Shown here piece after piece: positions 47,981 to 60,479 of a DNA stretch of 64,000 nt. The translations under genes were made by a program, and so were the position numbers. The notes under the pieces were generated by a model. That model was not told where the DNA came from and did not search any database. It saw nothing but the letters and a program-made list of their open reading frames with translations. The stretch covers positions 62,001 through 126,000 of the forward strand of contig JAMZAV010000641.1 in assembly GCA_024449915.1 (NCBI GenBank), given 5' to 3'. The first letter of the stretch is position 1. The number at the start of each line of letters is the position of its first letter. This stretch comes from Sweltsa coloradensis. Taxonomy: Eukaryota > Arthropoda > Insecta > Plecoptera > Chloroperlidae.

Positions 47981-48364
47981 GTAATAAATAAATACATTCT
48001 TATTATGAGTCTACCCACTCAGTCATATAACTGATTTTCAGTAAGCCAAAGCGACCAAGCCAACTTTGTAGGCCCCGTTGCAATCGACGAGAGACCGATG
48101 TCCAACCAAAGATCGATTGGTATGGACAGTGCGAACACCCGCGGATCAACGCCTGAATCAAAAATGCCGATTTAGATCAACTTTAAATTTATTGTGTCTC
48201 GTTGCTATGACGGTTTCAAAGTCACCGTTTACAAATTCCTAGACTGAGCTGATGGACCTAAGTCCAAATCAGAAGTGTTTTTAACTTCTGCTTACAGGGG
48301 GAATCGAAACCTGGACTTTCTGCATTGGAAGCAGAGACGCTAACTACAAGACAAACGAGCTATA
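47981..48364 (-). mobile_element. Family D SINE, second near-full copy
   Basis: Reverse complement of the copy at 41696: tail word GAGTCTACCCACTCAGTCAT at 48006, GCGAACACCCGCGGATCAAC, TTTACAAATTCCTAGACTGA, and the tRNA-like head at about 48300-48364 with CTGCATTGGAAGCAGAG. The A/T simple tail (AATAAATAAATA) lies at its left edge. Confidence 0.85.
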
Positions 48365-49208
48365 CATGATGATGACAATATTCGTATTTTTATTTATGTT
48401 GAATCGAATATACGAATGTAAAATGTACTTAACACACACTATAAATACCAGTATTTTGTATTGATTGAATCTTAATTTAAAATTTAACTCATTGCATATT
48501 TGTTCTATTCCAATTTCTGGCTACTTGTTTCCGCTCTGAAATCATGTTATCTATTCGTTTTCGAAGGTTGGTACTTCTCTGTTGAACTATGCAATATATC
48601 GCGGTAAGAAGGATGCGTTTTATTGAATTATATATATATTGATTAACATATAAGTAATGAAACCTTTATGTCTACGTAAATACCAAATTACGACGTTATT
48701 GTTTAGTATTAAGCTAGAGGCTTTTAAACTTAGTGTAATGTCTTGTCGGCTCTTGTGTTATGAATATACGGGAATCATAGGCTTTAATCTGTATTAACGT
48801 TTTCCCATTATTATCACTAGATTTACACACAATGTCTCATATTTGGAAAATGCAAATGCGTGTGTACTTAAGTAATGCTGATGTTTACGAATTAAAATGT
48901 TATTGGATTCGACAAGGTAGGGGTGGAGTGGATAAAGTGGCTTAGAAGGATAAAGGCATTATGAATATATGATGAGTTTAATGCTGCAACGAATATAAGC
49001 ACGTTGTACAAGGTTTGGTGCTAAACAATCTTCGTAATTTGGACGTAAAGCTGGAACGTGTTGTGCATTTTAAACTGTGTTGTGGAAAAGAAAAGACTAT
49101 GCAAATCATGTAGAGATTGTTTTTACGTTTAAAAATAAATTTTAATTAGTTTTAGGAAATGAAGGATATTTTTCTAGATGGTTGTTTGTGGATGTCCTAC
49201 ATTTGCTG

Positions 49209-49385
49209 ATGTAAATTTACTCAGTTTGTAAGCGTTTGGTTCTACGAGGACGTGGGTTCGAATTCCGTATACGGCATGTTTTTTTAAAAATCGTCTTCCA
49301 ACGTTATCTATCACCAATCATCGTCTCGAATAGTCTAAGTGCATTAATAGAGACGTTAAGAAACAAAAGTCAAAATTAACCATTT
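49209..49385 (+). mobile_element. tRNA-headed SINE sharing the family E 3' tail
   Basis: The head has TTTACTCAGTTTGTAAGCG and GTGGGTTCGAATTCC (B box). After a short T/A patch the sequence is nearly that of the end of the 5S SINE: TATCACCAATCATCGTCTCG, AATAGTCTAAGTGCATTAAT, AGAGACGTTAAG. Two different pol III heads are thus joined to one tail, the usual sign that both depend on the same LINE. Confidence 0.7.
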
Positions 49386-49856
49386 CCGATAATTTTTCGG
49401 CCGACTTCTTGGAATTTCTTCTACAAAATATAAAACACTCTTGTTATTTTGCTTCAACCAGTCAGTTTCTGTCTAGTTCTCGTAGCTAGAAATCTCTCCC
49501 CTGGTTTCACTAGTATATTTCAATTATTTATGGAAAGTCCAAATGTAATAGAAAGTTCATTAATTATTCATTACTACATAAAACAGAATTTCAACAAATA
49601 CGAATGCTCTCACAAAAGCAAATATGCTTACTGAATAAGACACTTTTTCAATATATGGAAGTTCCAATTCTTTCAACATGACGCATTGATATTTAAAACA
49701 AACCCTTGTAAATCTATGACGTTACATTTATTACAATTCGTTCAACTATTATTATTTTTCATTTCGAATACGCTTTTTGTTTTTACGTATGTTATTGTAT
49801 TCCCTCAGAATATTTCACCACCCTCTTTCTCTTTCCATGATACTGAGCTCTGGCCA

Positions 49857-49875
49857 CCCCCCCCCCCCCCCCCCC
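49857..49875 (+). repeat. Poly-C tract of 19
   Basis: Nineteen consecutive C in C/T-rich sequence. It gives Pro/Gly-run frames on both strands that are not genes. Length is likely to be unstable in replication and in sequencing. Confidence 0.9.
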
Positions 49876-50294
49876 TCCACCCGATTCTTGGCTCCGCTCG
49901 CTTCCGCTTCTGCTAAATCTGACCCAGAACTCCGCAGCCATTTCTTCCTGGCCTCCCTTTTTAAATTCTCTTCCTCGCCCAGTGAATGATTTATGCAGCG
50001 CTTTGTCTGCTGAACCAACAACGAGACTTCCGTTCACATCGCGCTGACAACTGTTATTGATAAGTTCTAAATAAATATTAGCTTCATAATATGTATTTTT
50101 ATATTAGATTCCTGTTCGATTTATCAATATAACGTATATTCATATAACTTCACATATGTTAACATTAATATTATAAAGCGGGAGCAGGGGCCTTCCGGCA
50201 TTGCCCCCCCCCCCTTCTTCCTCCACCATTGACTTAGACTTCCATGTATACTTTTTGAATTATCTATCGATTTATTCTTTCACATGGCCAGTCT

Positions 50295-50585
50295 TTTTAC
50301 TAAGTGACAGCGACAGTAACAGTGACAGCGATAGCGACAGTGAGAATGACAACTTTAGTGAGAAGCTATACAAGATTAAAAGCTTGTGTATTAGCAACAA
50401 TTACACATTTAACATTTTTAATGCCGTCTGCCAATGTTTCTTTAAGGTGATAAAAACTTCATAGCAAATTTTAGAAATTACTATTTAATTTGTTATAATA
50501 AAAATCCGAGGTGGCAGTTCTCACTTTCTTTTCTCACTAAAGTTGTCGTTTCGGTCGACTATTGTCGCTGTCACTTTTAGTAAAT
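50295..50585. repeat. Foldback with AGTGACAGCGACA arms
   Basis: Left TTTTTACTAAGTGACAGCGA pairs with TCGCTGTCACTTTTAGTAAA at the right, and ACAACTTTAGTGAGAA with TTCTCACTAAAGTTGT further in. The left arm has extra GACAG/GATAG units, so it carries a short GACAGY repeat run (about 50306-50344) that is shorter in the right arm. The 87-codon frame 50201-50464 merely reads through it. Confidence 0.7.
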
Positions 50586-50706
50586 AGACCCCCAGGTGAA
50601 CCAGTGAAATTCATCTTTTTGACATAAGGATTGTTATCGATGATTAAAATCATAATCAAGGAAAACTATATTATTGTTCACCTTCGCTTTTTAATAAATA
50701 CCGACA

Positions 50707-50950
50707 GTGTTCTCTAAAGCGCTCACCTCGAGACTCTGATTAGGGAGGCCCCGGGCTCGAATCCCGTCGGCATCGGCAATCCTGACTGAAGGTATTTCCT
50801 AGGTTTTCCTCAGTCGTTCATACGAATGTGAGGGATTGAGATTGAGCAGCCATGGGATATTCCCTTCCCAACTACCAAATCCATAATCCTAATCCTAGTT
50901 AGTCACCTGAAGAGTCGGATGTTAGCCCTACAACGGGCATCCTACAAAAA
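50707..50950 (+). mobile_element. Family F: tRNA-headed SINE
   Basis: The head contains CTCTAAAGCGCTCACCTCGA and GGGCTCGAATCCCGTCGG (B-box-like). The body holds ATCGGCAATCCTGACTGAAG, TTTCCTAGGTTTTCCTCAGT, GTGAGGGATTGAGATTG, GGGATATTCCCTTCCCAAC and TAGTTAGTCACCTGAAG. The TTTTCC...CAG and TTCCCTTCCC words resemble body motifs common in insect tRNA SINEs (from memory). Ends at CATCCTACAAAAA. Confidence 0.75.
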
Positions 50951-51154
50951 TATTGTTTTAGATAATTCATCTTTACAAACTAGTTTTCTTCCCAATTGAT
51001 CTACAAAAACAACGCTCATTATTGTTCCCGCATTAGTGTTCGTGATTATTGTAAAGCTTTTGCTCTTGTTAAAATCTAGCTTCAATAAACCCAAAACACT
51101 CGTAAACAAAAGCCGATTTTTTTCTGCTAGAAATATTCATTATACAAGAATCTC

Positions 51155-51345
51155 TTGAGCGTCACGTGACGCCTGAGTTCCTATCACTTGAGTGATTGGC
51201 TGAACGCCCAGGCTGAACGGGCCTACCTCGTTAGCACTGTTAACAAGCTGCGCCCGGCGTCGTTTAGGAGCGTATAGAGCCGCGCGCGATCTGCCAGCCG
51301 TGCTGACGGAGCTAGCTACAGCGTTCAAGTCACACTGCTGGAAAA
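51155..51345. promoter_or_regulatory. GC-rich island with a perfect 14-bp E-box palindrome
   Basis: GCGTCACGTGACGC at 51159-51172 is its own reverse complement and contains GTCACGTGAC, the extended E-box bound by MiT/TFE-type bHLH-Zip factors in animals (the CLEAR element; family knowledge). The island is CpG-rich amid AT-rich DNA. A 79-codon frame spans it on the minus strand (51140-51379) but resembles nothing I know; an exon cannot be excluded. Confidence 0.35.
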
Positions 51346-52369
51346 AAGTCTGTTTTGAAATGTATAGTTCACGATTCAAACAATGAACTTCTAAAGCGTT
51401 AATTCCTTGTTTGAGTTAGTTGGAAAGAATATATTTGTTTATTTTTAAGTTTATCTGTAAAATGTGAAAATAATTATTTTCTCTTTTGTTTTGTGGAAAA
51501 AATTTCCCCATTCACATTTGTGGGGAAATCGTATTACGGGACAAACAAATGATCACCTGTTTGACCTAGAACGCCTATACTGTTACTGTTACGGGACAGC
51601 TGTTTAACAGCGATCTTAACAATTTGAAGAATGAATTACAGTATAATGAAAAATAGCACCAAGAATGAAAACATAAAATAAAATAATAATTAATTGTTTT
51701 AAATTTTGTTTTTACCCGTAACAGCACAATATTTCAATTGAAAGTAACAGCGTATTAAACAACATTGCACTTAAATATTATACTCATTTTGTTGACTTTC
51801 ATTTTAACGTCAAAGATTGGTGATCATTTCTAATGATAATACTTATCATATATTTAATACATTATTATTCTTGAACATAAGCATATTTGCATTGCTAATT
51901 ATTATTGTAATAATTTTAGCGAACATCTCTTAACGTTCGTTGTCGCTTGAGTTATCAAACTTCTGTTACATTTTTTATTTTTTTTATTTCATTCGTCATT
52001 ATTATGTGCAACCAAATTTTTTTATTCAACACTAACAGCATACAAAACACATTGACTGTTAATTTTTCACTTTATGATGCGATCGCCATATTTCACGCTT
52101 ACAAGACACCATCTACTCAACTCTAGATTCCAATCAGAAATACATCTGTCGATAACGAAGTAATCTGCACCATCTTCATCCGTAGCAACCAACTAAGCAA
52201 CTCTACTCTCGACCCCTCCGCTAGAGCCAACTTTATTTATACCTCGGATTCAATTTGCAAACGCACGACGTAATACCTGCGACCTTCTCGCAGGAAGTTA
52301 GGAGACGTCGTCGAAATTAACACCGAGTCGATTTTCGATTCGTAGCCGACGAGGGTGGAAAATGTAAGA

Positions 52370-52377
52370 TGACGTCA
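52370..52377. promoter_or_regulatory. Palindromic CRE-type site TGACGTCA
   Basis: Located in a GC-richer patch (about 52190-52380) containing CGATTTTCGATTCG and a palindrome-like CGACGAGG stretch; no gene start is visible nearby. Confidence 0.3.
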
Positions 52378-53126
52378 TGATGTATTTTGCCATACAACTT
52401 GGTTACCGGTTTGTGGGCGTTGGTGAATTTTTATTTTTTTATTTCCTTATGCCGAGGGGAAATTTATTGAGTTAAGGGGGTTGGAAAATGTTGGACGAGG
52501 GATGTGGCTAGAATGAGTTTTCTTGTAAAAGTGGACGGGGAGTTTTTTTTACGTACTCTCCATCTAGAATTTATTCAAGTATTTAGAGGGTTGTTTATGT
52601 ACAAACATTATTTTTCTTGCGTTACTAGACACATGGTTACTTTTTGGACAAACTTCGAAATCGAACTTTTTAACAATTACATTTATCTACATGTTCTCCG
52701 AGAAGTCCTATAAATAATATTGTTAGTTCAAATTGTGTTGTTACATTTTGTTCTTTACTATGTTACAAATTTAATTAATTGCAATAAGATAACAAAGGTA
52801 AAAGCATATTAATCATTGCACAAGCCAAGGCCCAATATCACAAATAATTTTCCCAATAAAAAATATTATGTTACAACAATATTTGAAGGACGGTTCGAAT
52901 ACACTAAACATCTTGCAGTTTTATCTTTGTCGAATGTGACATATATATGATAATTATAAATTATAATTAACATAAGAAAAATTAAACAAATGAACAAATC
53001 AACACTCATTTCCTGGTATTTTTTATGCGAAAGTTTCTTTAAGTGGTTTTCAAAAAGTTGTTTTTGACGTAGATAAAAAAAGCACAATATTATTGTTCTC
53101 AATGCGTAACTATTAAAATTGTAAAT

Positions 53127-53409
53127 ACAAAAAAAATCGTATTTAGAGTCTACCCACTCAGTCATACAACTGATTTTCAGTGGGGGACAGTAAACCAAAG
53201 TGACCAAGCCAACCCTGTAAGTCCTGACGCACTAGACGAGTGAGCGATAACCAACCAAAGATCGATATTTTTCGATTAGTATGGACAGTGCGCGAACACC
53301 CGCGGATTAACGCCAGAATCAACATGGCTGATTCAGAATAACTTTGAATTTATTATGTGCCTCGTTGCTATGACGGCTCCGAAGTCCCCGTTTACAAATT
53401 CCTAAGACA
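53127..53409 (-). mobile_element. Family D SINE, 5'-truncated copy
   Basis: Contains GAGTCTACCCACTCAGTCAT, TTTTCAGTGGGGGACAGTAA, GAACACCCGCGGATTAACGC and TTATGTGCCTCGTTGCTATG. It stops near CTAAGACAA at 53409, so the tRNA-like head is missing, as expected of incomplete reverse transcription. Confidence 0.8.
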
Positions 53410-56379
53410 ATTTAGATTAATTTAATCTAATTTAGTTTTGTTAGTCACCTTCACAGCATCCCATGAAGCTATAATCATATAATGATCTCGTTATCAACTA
53501 GACGATAAGTTTTCACTCTAGCCAGAACTTCCACATATGTTCGTCTAATGAAACCACAAACCGTGAACTTTTAAATTTATAATACAAACTTTGCCCTAAG
53601 TTTATTTACACACTCTCCCGAGGCTCAAGTTACAACTGCTACTTAAAGTTGCCAACTTAACTTCGTAAGTTTATGGAGGAAAACTTTTTAAATTATTGTT
53701 TGTATTACAAGTCCACTCGTGCGAAAGTGGAACTACTCGATTCTTCAATAATTGACGTAAATAAGAAAGTTTGTGAAAAAAAAAATATTTGTACATGAAA
53801 ACGATGTTTTATATATTCATTAACTTTATACGATAATGGAATTCCCAAACAAGTTTTCCACACTGTACTAAAAATTTTAATGCTCTATTAAATAAACATT
53901 TATGTTTATAATCAGACATGGCTGTGTGCATAATTTACTTTTGACTACTAGTATAAATATTAATATTAGTAATTATTATTCAGAATAGTTATACACAGTA
54001 ATTAGTATACTAATTATTCATTAATTTTATTTGCTTTTGGGAACGGAAACTTGATATAAAAATATAGGGAACATTAGAATAAAAACATACAATAATATTC
54101 TAAGAATAATATTCTCATGGATTGTTTAAAAAATAGCAATTAATCAACCAGTCAAATTTCATGTTGGAATGTAGAAACTTGACATACATAGTAACTTATT
54201 ATATAAAAACATAACAGTCTTTGAAATGTGTTTTATTTTGATATAATTAATAACTTTTGAGCTGCTAGGGCATACATTGATAATAGTAACATTAATTTTG
54301 GTATAATTTTGTCAGCGTTTAAAATCGAGTACATGGTTTTACTCAGATTTAACAAATAATTCCTAACTTAGAATCCAGGTTCAGGATATCTGAAGAAACG
54401 TTATGTAAAGAATAAGCTTGATGTTCCGAAGCATGTGTCGCATTTACCTCCGCTAGTCAGACTTAGTGCTGACAAGTTGACGAATCTTATATTCTCCTGC
54501 TATGTATGTGCGTAGCTGTCTCCATTAGCACGTAGACCTAGACGTGGCAAATCATAATACAGCAAGGCTAGGCTTAACTGACAGTGACTGACAAAATAAA
54601 AGGGATTGGTGGCGAAATATTCTTTCTCGTGTGGCTGGCATAGTCAAGTGACACGCATTGTTATAGGATCTTAGCATATTTATCCCGATTGAAGTAGCAT
54701 CCTTTTGCTTTAGTTCTGACAAAGGTAGTTCAAGTGTGAAACGTAATGGACTCTGATTCTGGAGGTCATGGACTCGATTTCCGCCATTAGCATTATTCAG
54801 GCTTTCTTATACACGAATTAAACATAGTTGTGGATAAAGTACATAAACTTTGATAATCTAAAATCACCAAATTCACTTTGAATTTATTTTTTAGTTGTTA
54901 CAACCACCATTATTGAAGATTATATTTAACTCAATTATGTGTATCCCGGACATAGTCCATCTTATATTATGAAGGCTGTTTCCTTTTACTTTTTGTATCA
55001 CATACGCTTCTTTAAGTTCGTGCATTTTTTTGAAAAGCTTTCTCTTTAATATCTTGGATTCCTTAATGTTTTTGTACAACTTCACTCTTAGTACCATCGG
55101 TACAAAAAAACTTGTGACACTGTTAATGGAGAAGACGCTGTTACTTTTGTTTTTAGTCAAAATTAGTAATTTTAATATAAATTTTCAAAACACTCTGAGA
55201 AGACTGTTCATAAAAATTACAAAATCAATTATTTACATGGAAAAATTAAAATTTTAAGCTCTTTCTATTTCTCTACAGAGACAAATTTAAATTTCATCAT
55301 TTTATCCACAGAGAGAGTGGTCTTCCTACATAGTACCTACAATTTCCCACAATCTAAAGCTTTGCTTAAACCCACATTTTTCATATTACTTCTCTCTGAA
55401 TTTTTACCTTTCTGCAACCCCCAAAATGTTTCTTGATAAACGATTTCTTCTTTTGGTTAAACTTTTTCTCTTTCATCAACTTTCTTGAAAAACTTCCTCA
55501 TATTTTCACCATACCCAGAGGGGATATTTTAAATTCAACGCTTGACTCGTTCTATATTAAAATGAGTAGGCTTAAGTTTAAAATCTAGATTCAGAATTCT
55601 TAACTAGTAGTCTAACTTGGAATGTTTATTGTACACACCTGGTCACTAATACGCTAATTATGCATTATGGTAATAACTTTTGATGACGATAAGTAGAACT
55701 TGCCAACAACATTCCAACTAACTTAAGTTAAAAACATAAAAAGAATTAATCAATACCTTTAACTCAACGATATTATTGTAATCATAACTGATTTTTTTGT
55801 AAATATTTCTCTCGTCTTATTTAAAATATACAATTATATATATTTAATTTAATACAATGTAATAGATGATATATTATTCTGTATCTTTAATAACGGACAA
55901 TTTACAGGCATATAATTTCAAATTTAATAAAATTTTAATAAAATTGGAAAACGGAATATGTATTCAACTAAGGATAATGAATTATGTTGCTACAACTATC
56001 TAAACCACTTTAAAATATATGCAAAACATTTTTTTAGAGCTGGATGAACATATCCTCTCAAACCAGAAGTTCTACATTCAAGGTTCGGCCACAAACTCAT
56101 TTTTTTGTTTTCTTAAACTGGTGTGTGCAAAAATTAGTATTCAATTACTTTTATCGTCAACGGATTTCAATTCCCACGTAATGAAGTAAAATATAAAATT
56201 ATAGAATATTCACATTTGTAAACCAGCAAATAAGAAGACAAAGAAAATTACTTTATTCTCGCCTCAATAAAACCATAGAAAAACGTTTTACTTTACGTTA
56301 AAAACTTGTGTTTCTCGAAAACGCCTTCCGAATGAAAACTTCACGTCACATTTACGCTTGAATAGAATAATTTTCCCCT
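53410..56379. other. AT-rich unassigned sequence
   Basis: Only the degenerate tRNA-like word at 54735 and chance frames (89 and 75 codons on opposite strands at 54891-55257). Confidence 0.5.
54735..54790 (+). repeat. Degenerate tRNA-like word
   Basis: GTAATGGACTCTGATTCTGG and TCATGGACTCGATTTCCGCC recall the head of the family D SINE (CAATGCAG...GGGTTCGATTCCCGCC) with many changes. No body or tail was found. Confidence 0.25.
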
Positions 56380-56720
56380 GCGTAAAACACCCGTATTTTT
56401 CAAGATTTTCTCCGATAACCCGATACGGCCACTGCTTAGCGCAAAGTTTCAATTCTCCGCGGTCTTGGTACGAGTTATGCGAAGTGGCAACTTCAACCCT
56501 TAGTCAAGTGTCCTCTTTTAAAGTGGCCGTTTCAGACCGGGAAAAGGGTGACAAGCAGACGAAACGTTATTCTTCTCTTATGAAACTGAATGACAAGTAC
56601 TTTTAAAGTGGTGACCTTTTCTTGGCGGTTAAGTGAGTGGGAGGGTGCAAGAGAGGGTGGGGAGCCGAAACAAAAGAGTTGTGGGTGGGGGAGTTAAATC
56701 CAAAGTCCAAAACCCAGTGT
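56380..56720. other. GC-richer island, unknown
   Basis: An 82-codon plus frame (56358-56606) lies over CGATACGGCCACTGC, CTCCGCGGTCTTGG and CAGACCGGGAAAAGGGTGAC, then G-rich GTGAGTGGGAGGGTGC. A polar, Ser/Lys-rich product of unknown family; exon or regulatory DNA cannot be told apart. Confidence 0.2.
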
Positions 56721-57316
56721 ACGCTGTGTACTTAGAATGCAAAACACGTGATAACAATCAAATTATTACTCAACCGTCAAAACGTTCAAGCTTGACAATT
56801 AAACTTTCCCTACATCTCATTATGTTGAAAACGTTTCATAATGAACCTTCTTTTTTGCCTTATCAAAACATTTTCCACCGTACAATAGGTACGAATAATG
56901 ATTGGACCGTATTTTACGTAGCTAGAATTATTATGAGAGGGGGATTTGAGTGAAGATATCATTAAAACGTGATCAGACTGCCATAGATGGGAAAATATGA
57001 GCTGGAAATTAAAATATGGGAAAAGAGTCTTACTGAAATGCAAATATTTATGAATATGGAGATTGTTACAAACGGACGTGATTCTTTCTTTCTTATTTAT
57101 TCTAACTTATCCGTTCTATGAATTTAGAATTTCTTTGAATGTTATGATATTATACAATTTAATGAACTGTATGTGTAGACGCTTAGAAAGATGTGAGATA
57201 ATAATCGTATATAAATAACATGACTTATCCATAGGTATAGAGAAACGTTTTAAGAGTGACATTGTCTCATGTATACACAGCTAGGGTCTGTCATAGATCA
57301 GGCGTAGAACATAAAC

Positions 57317-57605
57317 GAGCGAAGATTCACTATATCCATCACTTATCTGTCCGTTCGTCCATGCGTGAGTCACGTCTAACTTAAACATCCGAACATGACC
57401 TCCGATTTACATGCGATTTTTGATGAAATTGCTATTCGACAAGGATGATACAGAATGTTGTTGGTGACCATGTGGATCATTGTCTATCACATAAATCTGG
57501 AGTATCTATAACATGCTCAGAAGTTCCCCAAATGGATGTTAAACGCTGGTAAAACTTGGTATAATAACTGAAGGTTTGCTCCCTATTAAGCGTGTTCTCG
57601 TACCT
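57317..57605 (+). mobile_element. Family C element, copy 6
   Basis: GAGCGAAGATTCAC at the left, CCATCACTTATCTGTCCG, GAGTCACGTCTAACTTAAAC, ATTCGACAAGGATGATACAG, and TTGCTCCCTATTAAGCG at the right match the family. The CGGCACCTCCACC motif is not recognisable in this copy. Confidence 0.5.
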
Positions 57606-58398
57606 GTGATTGTTTTAGCTAACAACACATCTGCACTTTATTTGATATTCATTCAATATTCCCCATTGGTATGTAGATGGTAAAGTCATGATGTTTTCCA
57701 TCATACTTTTGATTTACATATCAGCTTATGTACTTGCAGATTATCGCTAGTTTTCGTTTGGGTGTAAAGTAAGTCGATCTGTTTTACAGTTTGCACAAAG
57801 CAAGCATCCGTCCAAAAATTATCCGACAATTTTAAGTTCGTTTAGATTTGTACTTGTCAGTTTACACCAACATTACAATAGCTGAAAACAGTCTTTGTTA
57901 GTGTTTTTGACACGTTGACTATTTTTTCGGTTAAAATAAAACTCAAGGAAGTTCACGGTATTGCTTGTAAAATGGAAAAGTTTTTCAGAACAATGTGAAC
58001 AAAACGAAACAAAAGCAGATTATTTTATCTTCTTTTCTGTCGTAAAGAGACGATTTGCGTCATGGAATACGAGATGGACTTAAACAGAGCTATTCCATTT
58101 TTAAAACCCCGTTCATTTATTTAAAGCACTCCCTAGGGAGTTGGGTGTTTTCAAGGATGTTTGCGCAGTAAACAATGTTAAGTACCATGTTAACCCAAAT
58201 TTCGCTGAAAAACATGGTTGCCAATTTTTCCTTTCGCCAAACAAATCAGTCTATCTCTCTTCATGTCCTCTATCTCCCTCTATGGTTCACATGCAGAAAC
58301 ATTCTAGAGTAGATATCTCGTATTCTGAAATTTAAAAATATAGTTTCATATTATGTCGAACGATGCACGCATCTTGTACGTATAAGTATTGTTTTAAA

Positions 58399-58465
58399 TG
58401 AAATAAATAAATACATTTTTGTATCGAGAATACCCACTCAGTTACATAAATGATTTTCAGTGATT
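58399..58465 (-). repeat. Family D SINE tail fragment, diverged
   Basis: AAATAAATAAATACATTT followed by GAGAATACCCACTCAGTTAC and ATGATTTTCAGTGATTGACT. Only the 3' end of the SINE is recognisable. Confidence 0.6.
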
Positions 58466-58970
58466 GACTTCGATATAAAGGGGGCCAATCCATCAACAAT
58501 TGTTATAAATTTATACCGTCTTCATATATGGAATATCAATATAAAACAACAATAAGCGAATACATTTTGAACTGTTAGCTTATTATGGTTTACGAACCAT
58601 TGTAAACATACTGATTGTCACAACATTTGCTTTTTTGATATAAGTTAAGTTTCATTGCCAATTTCTACTGATATTTAAGAACTTCGCAATATGATGGAAA
58701 TCTATTTTTATAACTAAAAATTACAGAATGAAATAAATAAATAAAAATTATATTTAAAATAAATCTTTGACTCTCCAAAACCTCCTCGTTCAATGATGAA
58801 TATAACAATTAAATTTGTTTTTAAAAATAGCTATTTACGCTCCTCTACATGTGATTACCCACGCGTATTGAATGAGAGTAGCAGTGAGGGAAATGTATCT
58901 ACTAGATATTCTATCTATACGTCTCAAACGGGGGTTCGAAGTAGCGCATGAGCTTTTATTGCTACGAACA

Positions 58971-59135
58971 ATGGCTTTTCATTTTCAACTGTTGAGCATT
59001 TTCCTGTTATTGAATTCTACAAGTGACGCGTTCTGTAAATGGCATATAAAGAATAGAATATGCAATTACTCGATTCCAACGGCCAGTTTCGAAGGTCTTC
59101 CTAGCTATAAATGCCAGCGCATTTTCCAACTGTAA
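58971..59135 (+). CDS. Possible small secreted peptide ORF (54 codons), low confidence
   Basis: An in-frame ATG in good context (ACAATGG) opens a product with a hydrophobic start (residues 1-21, MAFHFQLLSIFLLLNST then SDAF) resembling a signal peptide, followed by a 33-residue tail with three Cys (CKWHIKNRICN... and YKCQRIF). The frame is also open upstream to another ATG at 58872. Length and AT content allow a chance frame, and no family is recognised. No splice sites or promoter were identified. Confidence 0.15.
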   Translation: MAFHFQLLSIFLLLNSTSDAFCKWHIKNRICNYSIPTASFEGLPSYKCQRIFQL

Positions 59136-59297
59136 TTAACTACTTGTATAGTCCATAAAAAAGGACCTATGAACTGAATCCGATTGATGTATCAATAATT
59201 TCTCCCTATACTGAGAACAATCGAGGGGAAAACGGGAAATCAAAAAAATCAATTCCCTGGCCTTCACGAGCGATTTAACACTTTTATTACTAATCCA

Positions 59298-59305
59298 TGA
59301 CGTCA
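59298..59305. promoter_or_regulatory. Palindromic CRE-type site TGACGTCA
   Basis: Followed by a GC-richer stretch to about 59460 that also contains CTACGTTCTACGTAGCC and ATGACGTAAC, a half-related site at about 59439. Function inferred only from the motif. Confidence 0.3.
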
Positions 59306-60479
59306 CGGTACCCCTAGCGGTGGCAATCGTGCACGCGTCACTACACGTTTTAGCTCATTGCAAACCTCGCTACGCATCACTGGACTCACTTAATAATGGA
59401 ACTACCAAGCCGATTGCGTATCTACGTTCTACGTAGCCATGACGTAACTGAAACGTTTTAAAAATAAACTAGACGTAGAATAGACGCAGCATTTTCAATC
59501 TCTTGCGTGTGTTTTTTTTTTTCGGGAAAACGGTTTCATATTTAATATCGATTTGTGAAAGTTGACGGATGCATTTATTCCGGTTGCCAAGGCAAAGAGA
59601 ATGTCGTCGTAATGCTATCGATGGTTTTGCATGCGGATACATACGAAGGGTATTCTTCTTTTGAATAAGCCTCTCAAAGCTCTAAGCCGACTACGGTAAA
59701 TATTTGTCGTCACTCAATGGAAACTCCAGAATGTCTGTTGAGAGGATTATGTGTTCATAACACGTGTTTGTATGGGCTTTGTTCTTTGCTGGCTTTACAG
59801 ACGGGACTTTGAACATTTCTGATGAATTTGTAAAATATTTTTAGTGCGACGTAAAAAGCAATCCCTTTTTGAGTTTTATTTTATTTTATTTAACGTTCAC
59901 AACATTCCTAAAAATTCAAATAATCTGTGAACCCCGCTGGGACGGATTTTGTTTCAGGATTGATATACATAAAATCTGAGAAATGTTTGTCACTTTATTA
60001 AATTAAATTAAATTTACAATTTTTTTCAAACATATTGGTTAATTTAAAAAACTGAACAATTACAAAAAGCAAACTAAGCTACATTTCATCCGACTCACCA
60101 CCATCCTCCCTATTCTTCAAAGCTGCAGGTCCAACAACTTATAATTGGATACGATATCAAATAATGCATTGTATTTTAATTGAAATCTCAAATGCAAAAT
60201 TATGTTTTTATTTTGATTATTACTCGGTAATGATAATTTTCTTGCTACAAATTGTATTGGAACGGAACGTCTAACGTTACTTTAATCACGATTAACTCTA
60301 ACTATATTATACACATAATACATGTTACAGATTAGAAGACAAAATGTCTTAGTCGTACTTAATATTGAATGTCTTGTTCCATTTACGATGTTAGAATATC
60401 TTACGTCAGGCTGTGTCAAAGTTAAAGAAAGTTATATTTGGAAAAGGTAACTTTAATCTTTTGTGAAACGAGTGTTAGC

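Noticed and set aside
49686..50037. Pro- or Gly-run frames on both strands
   Set aside because: Produced by the 19-base poly-C tract.
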